A stretch of 64,000 nt of DNA from JAXDLW01 sp050998755 (GTDB lineage: Bacteria > Chloroflexota > Dormibacteria > DASZGP01): positions 1-64,000 of the forward strand of contig JBPCPW010000095.1 in assembly GCA_050998755.1 (NCBI GenBank). Direction: 5' to 3'. The translations under genes were made by a program, and so were the position numbers. Shown piece after piece: positions 1 through 7,843 of this stretch (position 1 is its first letter; the number at the start of each line of letters is the position of its first letter). Below the pieces are notes generated by a model. That model saw nothing but the letters and a program-made list of their open reading frames with translations, made no database searches and had not been told where the DNA came from.

Positions 1-120
1 TCTGGCCCCACGTACCTCCGTCTCGAAGGCCATCGGTAAGCCGTGTGCGGGAGAACCGCACGCACGGTTTGAAAGGGGAAAGAGGAACCGGGCCAGCAAT
101 GGCACCGCGCCTCTAACTAC
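1..120 (+). mobile_element. Group II intron, 3' end (domains V and VI)
   Basis: Positions 38-70 fold as a group II intron domain V: an AGC catalytic triad near the 5' side, paired GUGUGCGG and CCGCACGC arms closed by a GAGA tetraloop, and the closing CGGUU strand. Positions about 80-114 form a domain VI-like stem (AGAGG with CCTCT) with unpaired adenosines at 115-116 that could be the branch point, and the element ends in the usual AY dinucleotide at 119-120. The rest of the intron, including any reverse transcriptase ORF, lies outside the window. The following gene starts 2 nt after the intron end. Confidence 0.82.
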
Positions 121-122
121 CA

Positions 123-401
123 ATGGCGATAAAGGTGCGAGTTCCCGGCCCTCTGCGTCGTCTGACCTCGGGTGAGTCGGTGGTTCAGGTCGACGGAAGC
201 AACGTCGGCGAGGTGCTCAACAACCTGGAGCAGAAGTACCCTGGGTTCCGGGAGCGCATCTATGACCAGGATGGCAAGCTCCGCCAGTTCGTCAACATCT
301 ACAAGAACGACGAGGACATCCGCTTCGGGTCCGGCCTGGACACCGCTGTTGCGGAAGGCGACGACCTCTCGATAGTCCCTGCTGTAGCCGGCGGGCGCTA
401 G
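123..401 (+). CDS. MoaD/ThiS/CysO-like ubiquitin-fold sulfur carrier
   Basis: The 92-residue product has the MoaD/ThiS beta-grasp pattern and ends in AVAGGR, so the activatable Gly-Gly is followed by one extra Arg. The segment QFVNIYKNDEDIRFGSGLDT strongly resembles mycobacterial CysO (sulfur carrier for cysteine synthesis), so a role as a thiocarboxylated sulfur donor is likely. Which pathway it serves is inferred. The next genes encode a NIL-domain protein and the tRNA thiolase MnmA, which fits sulfur metabolism. The ATG sits 2 nt after a group II intron, so no ribosome binding site lies directly upstream unless splicing restores one. Confidence 0.85.
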   Translation: MAIKVRVPGPLRRLTSGESVVQVDGSNVGEVLNNLEQKYPGFRERIYDQDGKLRQFVNIYKNDEDIRFGSGLDTAVAEGDDLSIVPAVAGGR

Positions 402-405
402 GACT

Positions 406-648
406 ATGGCCAGGCTTCGGGTCAAGCTGATCTTCGCGCGCGGCGAGGTGACCCAGCCGGTGATCTATGAGATGGGCCACCAGTTCCAGGTTGTCACCAA
501 CATCCGCCGGGCGGACATCACGCGCGACGAGGGCTGGGCGATCCTGGAGATGGAGGGTGAGCAGCCGGCGCTGGACGCCGCGGTCAAGTACTGCGAAGAG
601 AAGGGTGTTCGTGTGACGCCAGCGGAAGGGGACGTAGTAGAGTCCTGA
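406..648 (+). CDS. NIL-domain protein
   Basis: This 80-residue protein matches the NIL domain, the small ferredoxin-like ligand-sensing fold also found at the C-terminus of the methionine transporter ATPase MetN and in stand-alone proteins near sulfur genes. Visible family traits are the N-terminal beta strand RLRVKLIFARGEVTQPVIYE and an ILEMEG strand. It starts 4 nt after the sulfur-carrier stop and precedes mnmA, so the three probably form one transcription unit. The exact ligand is unknown. Confidence 0.75.
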   Translation: MARLRVKLIFARGEVTQPVIYEMGHQFQVVTNIRRADITRDEGWAILEMEGEQPALDAAVKYCEEKGVRVTPAEGDVVES

Positions 649-678
649 CCCCCATCCGTGGTGGAGTTGAATAAGCGC

Positions 679-1779
679 ATGGATTCCGAGACGGTGGCCG
701 TGGCGATGTCCGGTGGCGTGGACAGCTCGGTGGCTGCGGCGCTGCTCAAGGAGCAGGGTCACGACGTCGTCGGTATCACGCTTCAGCTCTGGCCGAAGGC
801 GGCTGCGGACCTCGATCGCCACCATGGGTGCTGCTCCCTGGATGCCGTGGAGGATGCCCGACGGGTGGCCACCAACCTGGCGATCCCCTACTACGTGCTC
901 GACGTGCAGGAGGAGTTCCAGACTCGGGTGGTCGCGCCGTTCCTATCGGACTACGAGGAGGGGCGAACCCCCAATCCCTGCATCTCCTGCAACAACGAGG
1001 TCAAGTTCGACCTCCTGCTGCGGAAGGCGCGCGCCATTGGCGCGGGGGCCCTCGCCACCGGACACTACGCGCGCACCGAGCAGACCGCTCGTGGCTTCAG
1101 GTTGTTGCAGGCCGTCGATCCCGGCAAGGACCAGTCATATGTCCTTTATGGACTGGGGCAGGAGGAGCTGGCCCTCGCCCGCTTCCCCCTGGGCTCCTGG
1201 CGCAAGGAGGATGTCCGTGCCAAGGCCCGCGACCTGGGGCTGATCACCGCCGACAAGCCGGACAGCGTGGAGATCTGCTTTGTGACTGGCGGGGACTACC
1301 GCGATCTCCTGGCAAAGCGTCAGCTGAGTTCCGCGGGCGACATCCGCTATGTCGACGGGCGTCCGCTGGGCACCCATGCGGGGGTCTGGAACTACACCGT
1401 GGGCCAGCGATCCGGCCTCGGCGCGCTGCCGAAGGGGCTGGCGGGGCCGCTCTTCGTCGTCGATATCGATGCCGCGGCGCGCGTGGTGACCATGGGGCCG
1501 CGTGAGGCCCTGCGCCGGGAGGTGATCGAGGTGGGGGAGTTGTCGTTCGTGGCTGGGGTGGCTCCGAGCGCTGCCTTCACGGCGGACGTGCGGGTGCGCT
1601 ACGGCGCCCGACCGGCGCCGGCGCGTGTCGAGGTCGACCTCGACGCCTTTACCGCCACGGTGATTCCCGCGGAGCCCCTGAGTTCGGCCTCGCCTGGCCA
1701 GGCGGCGGTGATGTACGACGGCGAAGCGGTCATCGGCGGCGGCCGCATCCTGCGCAGCGTGGCGCAGGCGGTGGGCTGA
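679..1779 (+). CDS. mnmA: tRNA-specific 2-thiouridylase MnmA
   Basis: MnmA activates U34 of Lys, Glu and Gln tRNAs with ATP and inserts sulfur to give s2U. The PP-loop SGGVDSSVAAALL is at the N-terminus. The first catalytic cysteine is in TPNPCISCNNEVKF and the second in KPDSVEICFV, both present. Length (366 aa) is normal for the family. I chose ATG 679 because it puts the PP-loop about 10 residues in, as usual, and a GGAG lies about 12 nt upstream; GTG 658 or 661 would add up to seven residues. It follows the sulfur-carrier and NIL genes closely. Confidence 0.95.
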   Translation: MDSETVAVAMSGGVDSSVAAALLKEQGHDVVGITLQLWPKAAADLDRHHGCCSLDAVEDARRVATNLAIPYYVLDVQEEFQTRVVAPFLSDYEEGRTPNPCISCNNEVKFDLLLRKARAIGAGALATGHYARTEQTARGFRLLQAVDPGKDQSYVLYGLGQEELALARFPLGSWRKEDVRAKARDLGLITADKPDSVEICFVTGGDYRDLLAKRQLSSAGDIRYVDGRPLGTHAGVWNYTVGQRSGLGALPKGLAGPLFVVDIDAAARVVTMGPREALRREVIEVGELSFVAGVAPSAAFTADVRVRYGARPAPARVEVDLDAFTATVIPAEPLSSASPGQAAVMYDGEAVIGGGRILRSVAQAVG

Positions 1780-2067
1780 ATGCAGAACGCCCTGACCCTG
1801 GCATCCGGGTTCATCGAGTGCCTCTTTTTAGCTTTGGCCATCGACTCGTTCCGTCGCGGCCGCTGGATCTACGTCGGCGCGATGTTCGGTATGGGGCTGG
1901 TCCTCTATGGGCGCATGGCCGACGGCTTCATCACCAGCAGCGCCGAGGTGGTGGTGATCGTGGTGGGACTGGTCCTCGCCGGGCTCACGGTGGTTGCCGA
2001 TCTGCTCTTCGAGGTAGTCCCGGAGGCGGAGGGAGGGACCGGGGAGACGCCCAACCCCTCGGTATAA
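1780..2067 (+). CDS. Small membrane protein of unknown function
   Basis: A 95-residue hydrophobic protein with about three predicted membrane segments (roughly residues 4-21, 30-48 and 58-80) and a short charged Gly/Glu-rich tail. The ATG follows the mnmA stop codon with no gap. I do not recognise the family. Its stop codon overlaps the -10 box of the nuo operon, so it is the last gene of the upstream unit rather than part of complex I. Confidence 0.6.
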   Translation: MQNALTLASGFIECLFLALAIDSFRRGRWIYVGAMFGMGLVLYGRMADGFITSSAEVVVIVVGLVLAGLTVVADLLFEVVPEAEGGTGETPNPSV

Positions 2068-2068
2068 T
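2063..2068 (+). promoter_or_regulatory. Putative -10 box (TATAAT) of the nuo operon
   Basis: A perfect TATAAT stands out in GC-rich sequence directly before the complex I genes. No convincing -35 is visible at the usual spacing. An AAGGAG at 2102-2107 then precedes the TTG start of nuoA by 5 nt. Confidence 0.55.
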
Positions 2069-2112
2069 CCCCACCGTTTGGACGCTGGTTGTCCGAACGA
2101 GAAGGAGTCGGA

Positions 2113-2484
2113 TTGCAGCCTTACCTCGGTCACATCGTGCTGTACGCAATCCTGGCAGCGGGCATGCCAGGTGGCATCGTCCTGTTGGCATTGACTCTGA
2201 CCAAGCGGCTCAAGACCGGCCGCGGCCAGGGTCGGGTGGCCGGCGACACCTACGAGAGCGGCATGGTCCCCGTGGGCGAGGCCTGGATCAAGTACCACAT
2301 CCAGTACTACCTGTACGCTCTGGTGTTTGTGATCTTCGACGTCGAGGTGGTCTTTCTCTATCCCTGGGCGGTTGTGTTCCGGAGCATCGGGGCGTTCGCG
2401 CTGGCAGAAATCGTGGTCTTCATCCTCATCCTCGGTGTGGGCCTGGCCTACGCCTGGCGCCGCGGCGCGCTGAAGTGGGAGTAG
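2113..2484 (+). CDS. nuoA: NADH-quinone oxidoreductase subunit A
   Basis: NuoA is a small membrane subunit of complex I. The protein shows the ESGMVP loop and the acidic membrane segment FVIFDVEVVFLYPWA, both hallmarks, plus three membrane helices. TTG 2113 is preferred because AAGGAG lies just upstream and gives the usual length of 123 aa; an upstream TTG at 2089 would add eight residues. It opens an eleven-gene operon in which most genes overlap or abut. Confidence 0.95.
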   Translation: MQPYLGHIVLYAILAAGMPGGIVLLALTLTKRLKTGRGQGRVAGDTYESGMVPVGEAWIKYHIQYYLYALVFVIFDVEVVFLYPWAVVFRSIGAFALAEIVVFILILGVGLAYAWRRGALKWE

Positions 2485-2487
2485 GGC

Positions 2488-3258
2488 TTGGCGATTGAAC
2501 TGCCGGTGGTGACCCCGGGCAGCCAGGAGATCACCACCACCGACCACGGTGACGGCATCCAGCACCACCACGTCGGGTCGACCTTCGACATCCTTGTCGG
2601 TCCGCTCGACAAGCTGCTGAACTGGGGCCGGAGCAACAGCGCCTGGCCGTTCGGCTTCGGGCTCTGCTGCTGCTTCATCGAGTTCATCTCCATGAGTGCA
2701 GCCAAGTTCGACATCGCCCGCTTCGGCTCCGAGGTCATCCGGCCCTCGCCGCGCCAATGCGACGTGATGATCGTCTCGGGGACCATGACCAAGAAGATGG
2801 CCCCCGCCGTGGTGCGGCTCTTCCATCAGATGGCCGAACCTCGTTATGTGATCGCGATGGGCAACTGCGCGGTGTCGGGGGGGATCTTCTCGGGCGGCTA
2901 CTCCCAGGTGGACGGGATCGACCAGGTGCTGCCCGTCGACATCTACCTGCCCGGCTGCCCCCCGCGCCCGGAGGCGCTGATGCACTCGATCATCGAGCTG
3001 CAGAAAAGGATTCGCACCGAGAGCCTGATCCGTGGCCGGCGCCTGCAGCCGGCGATCGCCCCCGGGACCAAGGTCGCCCACCCGTGGGGAGCCCCGGAGC
3101 AGATCTTCCGCAAGCTGTACAAGCGATTCTTCGAAGAGCCATCGGAGCATGGCGCCGCGGCCCCTCGGCCTGCCCCGCCCGCTCGCCCCGCGGCCGCCGC
3201 GCCGCCGGTGGGAGCCGCGCCATCGAAGCCTGCCGCCCAGCCTGACCCGGCGTCTTGA
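2488..3258 (+). CDS. nuoB: NADH-quinone oxidoreductase subunit B, with Pro/Ala tail
   Basis: NuoB carries the terminal N2 [4Fe-4S] cluster at the quinone site. The tandem cysteines are at residues 60-62 (GLCCCF) and the further ligands are in MGNCAVSGG and YLPGCPPRP. The 256-aa length is above the usual 160-220 because of a C-terminal tail of about 45 residues rich in Pro and Ala. Start is TTG 2488, 3 nt after nuoA. The end overlaps nuoC by 4 nt. Confidence 0.95.
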   Translation: MAIELPVVTPGSQEITTTDHGDGIQHHHVGSTFDILVGPLDKLLNWGRSNSAWPFGFGLCCCFIEFISMSAAKFDIARFGSEVIRPSPRQCDVMIVSGTMTKKMAPAVVRLFHQMAEPRYVIAMGNCAVSGGIFSGGYSQVDGIDQVLPVDIYLPGCPPRPEALMHSIIELQKRIRTESLIRGRRLQPAIAPGTKVAHPWGAPEQIFRKLYKRFFEEPSEHGAAAPRPAPPARPAAAAPPVGAAPSKPAAQPDPAS

Positions 3259-4076
3259 CCCAGGAAGCCCTCGCGCTCCAGGTCAAGGTCGGCTTCGGCA
3301 AAGGTGTCGAGCCGGCCATCGACAAGGACAACGTGGTGGTCCAGGTGGCCCCGGCTCGGATCCTCGAGTTCGCCAGGTTCGCCCGCGACCAGCTGGGCTT
3401 CGACTACCTGACCTCGATCACCGCCGTGGACAACGGGGACGCGTTTGAGCTCCTGTATCACTGGGTGAGCATCCGGCCGTCATCGCCAACGGTGATCGAG
3501 CCGGCGTACCCCGGGTATCTGCTGGCGCGAGTCACCGTGACTCGGGACCACGGGGCGGAAACGACCGGGTCCGATGGCGAGGGCGCTCGCGACTCCGAGT
3601 ACGAGCCGATCGTGGCCAGCATCACCCAGGTCTTCCCCGGGGCCAATCAACAGGAACGGGAAATTTACGATCTGATGGGAATCCGCTTCAAGGGGCATCC
3701 GCGCCTGGAACGAATCCTGCTCTGGGAAGGCTTCCCCGGCCACCCACTGCGCAAGGACTGGCGGCCGCTCAACGTCGAGATCCCCTGGCACCTGGCCGGC
3801 CTCAAGGGCTTCGGCGGTGAGACCATGGAGGAGGCGCCGGCAGAGGCCCGGATCGCCACCGACGGCAGCGGTATCAGCCAGCCGATTCCCATCGGGACGA
3901 CGACCGAGGCACCGCGCTACCCAGCGACCCGGCCGGCCAAGCCCTCTGAGACGATGCGCATCAAGCTGGGCCAGGGTGGCCTGGTGGACGACGAGGGGCC
4001 GGACGGCCCGACCATCCGGCCGGGTATCGGTGAACCTTCCAACGCGAAGCGCATCGCCGGGAGCGAGTCGGCATGA
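3255..4076 (+). CDS. nuoC: NADH-quinone oxidoreductase subunit C
   Basis: This is the hydrophilic 30-kDa subunit of the complex I connecting module. Family signatures seen are the REIYDLMGIRFKGHP stretch and the GFPGHPLRKDW motif. After these there is an extra C-terminal region of about 85 residues, low in complexity and charged, beyond the typical 160-190 residue core. The TTG start overlaps the nuoB stop (TTGA) and the end overlaps nuoD (ATGA), which indicates translational coupling. Confidence 0.93.
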   Translation: MTQEALALQVKVGFGKGVEPAIDKDNVVVQVAPARILEFARFARDQLGFDYLTSITAVDNGDAFELLYHWVSIRPSSPTVIEPAYPGYLLARVTVTRDHGAETTGSDGEGARDSEYEPIVASITQVFPGANQQEREIYDLMGIRFKGHPRLERILLWEGFPGHPLRKDWRPLNVEIPWHLAGLKGFGGETMEEAPAEARIATDGSGISQPIPIGTTTEAPRYPATRPAKPSETMRIKLGQGGLVDDEGPDGPTIRPGIGEPSNAKRIAGSESA

Positions 4077-5296
4077 CACAGGTACGGAGCCGGGGCAGCA
4101 AACAGCAGCAGAGCGCCCTTCTGCCAATCGAGGTCGAGAAGGGAAGGGTTGACCTGTCGGTCTACGAGTCACTGGATCGCAAGGACATGCGGTCTGACCT
4201 GGTGCAGCTCAACCTGGGCCCCCACCACCCCAGCACCCATGGCGTGCTGCACTTCTTCGTCACCCTGGATGGAGAGACGGTGGTGGACCTCCGCATCATC
4301 TACGGATACCTGCACCGGTCGATGGAGAAGCTGTTCGAGGGGCGCACATACGTTGGCAACGTCGCCATCACCGACCGTATGGACTACACCGCCGCGATGC
4401 TCAACAACTGGGGCTGGTGCCTCTGCTGCGAGAAGCTCGCCGGCCTCGAGGTCAACGAGCGGAGCCAGTGCCTGCGAACCATCGCCGGGGAGCTCAGCCG
4501 TCTCAGCTCGCACCTGATCGGCACCGGGGTGTTCGGCCAGGACGTCGGCGTCCTGGTCACCTCGGTCATGTGGGGCTTCAACTGGCGAGAGGAGATCCTC
4601 ACCGTCCTGGACGACCTCACCGGCGCCCGCATGATGTACAACTTCTTCCGCCCCGGCGGGGTGCGGTCCGACACTGATGCCCCTCCCGGCTGGTCGGACA
4701 AGGTCCGCAAGGTGATGGACGGTCTGCCCCGGCACATCGCCGACTTCAACAACCTGATGACGACCAACGAGATCTTCCAGACGCGGACCAAGGGCATCGG
4801 GATTCTCAGCCGCGAGGACGCCCTGGCCTTTTCCACCAGCGGTCCGACGCTGCGCGGGAGCGGTGTCAAGTACGACATCCGCCGGGCACACCCCTACGGC
4901 ATTTACCCGGAGTTGGACTTCGACATCCCCGTTGGGGACGTTGGCGACTGCGCCGACCGGTACCTGGTGCGCATCGCGGAGATGGAGCAGTCGCGCCGGA
5001 TCATCCTGCAGTGCCTCGACCGCCTCGACGCCACCGAGCCGGGCAACCTGGGCAAGGCGCCCAAGGTCTTCAAACCACCGGCGGGTGATGCCTACGCGGA
5101 GATCGAGGGCGCCAAGGGCGCGGTCGGCTTCTACATCAAGAGCGACGGTGGCCTGGAACCCTACCGGGCCAAGATCCGCTCGGCCTCCTTTTTGACGCTG
5201 CAGGCGCTGCCCAAAATGGTGCGGGGCTGGAAGCTGGCCGACCTGATAGCGATCTTCGGCTCGATCGACATCAACATGGGCGAGGTCGATCGATGA
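4073..5296 (+). CDS. nuoD: NADH-quinone oxidoreductase subunit D
   Basis: NuoD is the 49-kDa subunit related to the NiFe-hydrogenase large subunit and forms the quinone cavity with NuoB. The signatures LNLGPHHPSTHGVLH and GYLHRSMEKLFE are present, as is the C-terminal FGSIDINMGEVDR end. Length (407 aa) is normal. It overlaps both neighbours by 4 nt (ATGA). Confidence 0.96.
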   Translation: MTQVRSRGSKQQQSALLPIEVEKGRVDLSVYESLDRKDMRSDLVQLNLGPHHPSTHGVLHFFVTLDGETVVDLRIIYGYLHRSMEKLFEGRTYVGNVAITDRMDYTAAMLNNWGWCLCCEKLAGLEVNERSQCLRTIAGELSRLSSHLIGTGVFGQDVGVLVTSVMWGFNWREEILTVLDDLTGARMMYNFFRPGGVRSDTDAPPGWSDKVRKVMDGLPRHIADFNNLMTTNEIFQTRTKGIGILSREDALAFSTSGPTLRGSGVKYDIRRAHPYGIYPELDFDIPVGDVGDCADRYLVRIAEMEQSRRIILQCLDRLDATEPGNLGKAPKVFKPPAGDAYAEIEGAKGAVGFYIKSDGGLEPYRAKIRSASFLTLQALPKMVRGWKLADLIAIFGSIDINMGEVDR

Positions 5297-6360
5297 CTCG
5301 GCTGATCGTCGACAACGACATCTCGGTGATCGCCACCAAGATCCGCGATGGGCTCTATACCGTGGGTATCCGCGGCCTGGTGCTGGACTTCCTCATGGTC
5401 GCGCTCGGGGTCTTCGTTCTGGCGAATTTCGCACTCGCCAACGGCGGCCTGATGAGCTTCGTCTGGCGCCGTGAAATGGCCCTGATCCAGGACCGTCGCG
5501 GCCCCAACCGCGTCGGCCCGACGGGGCTGCTGCAGTTCATGGCCGACGGCGTGAAGATGATCTCCAAGCAGGCCATGGTGCCACGCAATGCCGACCGCCT
5601 GGTCTTCATCCTGACGCCGGTGGTTGCGGCCTTCCCCTTCGTGATGGCCTACCTGGTCATCCCGTTCAGCAACAATGGCGCGCTGGCGCCCGTGAACGTC
5701 GGGGTGCTGTACCTCTTCGCGATCACCAGCCTGGCCTTCCCCGCGGTCTTCATGGCCGGCTGGGCCAGCAACAACAAGTACGCGATGATGGGCGGGATGC
5801 GCGCGATCGCGCAGCTGTTGGCCTTCGAGGTGCCCCTGACCATGTCTGCCCTGGGCATCGTGATGCTGTCCGGGAGCCTCAGCACCATCGGCCTGGTGCA
5901 TGCCCAGCACCGCCTGTGGTTCATCTTCCCGCAGGCGCTGGGCGCGCTGATCTTCTTCATCGCCGGGATGGCCGAGAACGCCGCCCACCCCTTTGACCTC
6001 CCGGAGGCCGAATCCGAGCTGGTGGCCGGCTACTACACCGAGTACTCGGGGATCATGTTCGGCCTGTTCTTCCTTGCCGAGTTGGGCACCACGTGGACGC
6101 TGGGAGCAGTGTTCACGACATTCTTCCTGGGCGGCTGGGAGCCGCCGCTGATCGGGGCGCTGAGCTTCCCGCTGCTCTGGTTCCTGGCCAAGGCATACCT
6201 GATGTTCGGCGTCTTCACCCTGGTCCGGTTCTCGATGCCGCGGTTCCGGGTCGACCAGTTCCTCAGCTTTGGATGGAAGGTCCTGACGCCGCTGGCCTTC
6301 CTGAACCTGCTGATCGCCGCCGCCGAGGTCCTGCTTTTTGGGAACTTCTTCAAGTCATGA
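5293..6360 (+). CDS. nuoH: NADH-quinone oxidoreductase subunit H
   Basis: NuoH joins the hydrophilic arm to the proton-pumping membrane arm. Family motifs seen are RRGPNRVGPTGLLQ near the N-terminus and ENAAHPFDLPEAESELVAGY in the middle, together with about eight membrane segments. Length (355 aa) is typical. ATGA overlaps on both sides fix the start at 5293. Confidence 0.96.
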   Translation: MTRLIVDNDISVIATKIRDGLYTVGIRGLVLDFLMVALGVFVLANFALANGGLMSFVWRREMALIQDRRGPNRVGPTGLLQFMADGVKMISKQAMVPRNADRLVFILTPVVAAFPFVMAYLVIPFSNNGALAPVNVGVLYLFAITSLAFPAVFMAGWASNNKYAMMGGMRAIAQLLAFEVPLTMSALGIVMLSGSLSTIGLVHAQHRLWFIFPQALGALIFFIAGMAENAAHPFDLPEAESELVAGYYTEYSGIMFGLFFLAELGTTWTLGAVFTTFFLGGWEPPLIGALSFPLLWFLAKAYLMFGVFTLVRFSMPRFRVDQFLSFGWKVLTPLAFLNLLIAAAEVLLFGNFFKS

Positions 6361-6989
6361 GTGTCCAGGGCAAGAAGTCGTTCTTCGGGGTCGGGCTGGT
6401 GCGCAGCATCGCCGTCAGCGCCCGCCACATCTTCGAAAAGAAGCAGACCGTCCAGTACCCGGACGAGGCGCCGGCGATGGGGCTGCGCTTCAGGGGGCGG
6501 CACATTTTTCACCAGGACGTGTGCATCGGCTGCACCCAGTGCGAGCGCGTGTGCCCCGTGATCGCGATCAAGATGGAGACCCACAAGGACCCCACCAGCC
6601 GCAAGGTGGTGACCGACCGCTTCGCCCTCGACCTGGGCATCTGTTACTACTGCGGTCTCTGCGAGGAGGTCTGCCCCACCGACCCCAAGGCGGTGCACCT
6701 GGGCCCAGACTTCGAGCTGGCAACCCATGATCGCCGGTTGCTGGTGTACGAGATGGACCAGCTGACCGGCCCCAAGGGCCTGCCGCAGAAACCCAAGCCC
6801 GCGGCTAAACCCGCCGGCGACACACCTGCCGCCGCGGCCGCTTCCGCAACTGCCGCGGCGCAACCCGCCACCACCGCCGCGCCCGCGGCGACTCCCGCAC
6901 CGGAGCCGGCCACCCCCGCCGCGGCCCCCCCGGCTGAACCAGACGCGGCCGCCGAGCCCCCTCCTGCCGCGCCGCCGGTGGCCGAGTGA
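6357..6989 (+). CDS. nuoI: NADH-quinone oxidoreductase subunit I, with Pro/Ala tail
   Basis: NuoI carries two [4Fe-4S] clusters that pass electrons toward NuoB. The two ferredoxin motifs are CIGCTQCERVCP and CYYCGLCEEVCP. ATG 6357 overlaps the nuoH stop as ATGA. The first about 145 residues are the normal subunit; a C-terminal extension of about 65 residues is almost only Ala, Pro, Thr and Glu. A similar tail occurs on NuoB. Confidence 0.95.
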   Translation: MSVQGKKSFFGVGLVRSIAVSARHIFEKKQTVQYPDEAPAMGLRFRGRHIFHQDVCIGCTQCERVCPVIAIKMETHKDPTSRKVVTDRFALDLGICYYCGLCEEVCPTDPKAVHLGPDFELATHDRRLLVYEMDQLTGPKGLPQKPKPAAKPAGDTPAAAAASATAAAQPATTAAPAATPAPEPATPAAAPPAEPDAAAEPPPAAPPVAE

Positions 6990-7495
6990 GCAACCCCACC
7001 GTCTATGCGATCTCCTTCTACGTGCTCGCCGTCCTGGTGCTGGGATCGGCGCTGGCGGTGGTCAGCGTCAAGAACATCGTGCACGCCGCGCTGGCGCTGA
7101 TCGCGACCTTCTTCTTTGTCGCGTGGCTGTACCTGCTGATGAACGCCGACCTACTGTGGGTCGCCCAGCTTCTGATCTACGCCGGCGCGATCCCCGTCCT
7201 GGTGGTGTTCGCGATCATGCTCACCCGCCGCTCGATGTCAGACACCAGTAACTCCGAATCGGGCAACAGGCTCTGGGGCGCGCTGATCTCGGCTGGCATC
7301 TTCCTGCTGCTGGCCCTCGTTCTGCTTCCCGCCAACTGGTACCGCGGTACCTACCCCCAGGGCGAGGCTGGCACCGTCCGCATCATCGGCACCGAACTGG
7401 TCAACCGCTATGCGGTGCCCTTCGAGGTGGTGTCGGTGCTCCTGCTGGTGGGCCTGATCGGGGCCGTCGTCCTCGCCCGGCGCGAAGGCCGATAG
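6986..7495 (+). CDS. nuoJ: NADH-quinone oxidoreductase subunit J
   Basis: A 169-aa membrane subunit with five hydrophobic segments and the NuoJ pattern of VSVKNIVHAALALIATFF followed by LLIYAGAIPVLVVFAIML. The GTG start overlaps the nuoI stop (GTGA). It lies in canonical operon order before nuoK. Confidence 0.93.
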   Translation: MSNPTVYAISFYVLAVLVLGSALAVVSVKNIVHAALALIATFFFVAWLYLLMNADLLWVAQLLIYAGAIPVLVVFAIMLTRRSMSDTSNSESGNRLWGALISAGIFLLLALVLLPANWYRGTYPQGEAGTVRIIGTELVNRYAVPFEVVSVLLLVGLIGAVVLARREGR

Positions 7496-7509
7496 GGGAG
7501 AGGGAGAGG

Positions 7510-7833
7510 GTGATCGGCTACATCGGCCTGCAGCAATTCCTGGTTGTCAGTGTCGGGCTGTTTGCCATCGGCGTTTACGGCCTGCTGTCGAAACGCAACG
7601 CCATCAGCCTGTTGATGGCAGTCGAGCTGATGTTCAACGCCGCCAATGTCGCATTGGTGGCTTTTGCCCGTTTCGGGTATAACGGCGCGCAGCCGCTGGC
7701 GGGGCAGGCCTTCGCCCTGTTCATCATCACCATCGCGGCGGCCGAGGTGGCGGTGGCGATCGCCATCCTGCTTCTCATCTACCGCCTGAGAGGCACCGTC
7801 TGGGTCGACGAGATCGATCTCATGCGCTGGTAG
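7510..7833 (+). CDS. nuoK: NADH-quinone oxidoreductase subunit K
   Basis: A 107-aa, three-helix membrane subunit related to MrpC. The conserved acidic residues appear in LLMAVELMFNAANVALVAF and IAAAEVAVAIAILL. The start is GTG 7510, preceded by a purine-rich GGAGAGGGAGAGG that acts as ribosome binding site. This is one of the few gaps (14 nt) in the operon. Confidence 0.94.
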   Translation: MIGYIGLQQFLVVSVGLFAIGVYGLLSKRNAISLLMAVELMFNAANVALVAFARFGYNGAQPLAGQAFALFIITIAAAEVAVAIAILLLIYRLRGTVWVDEIDLMRW

Positions 7834-7843
7834 TGGAGGTCTG

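Noticed and set aside
1828..3150. 440-codon minus-strand frame
   Set aside because: Antisense shadow of nuoA and nuoB.
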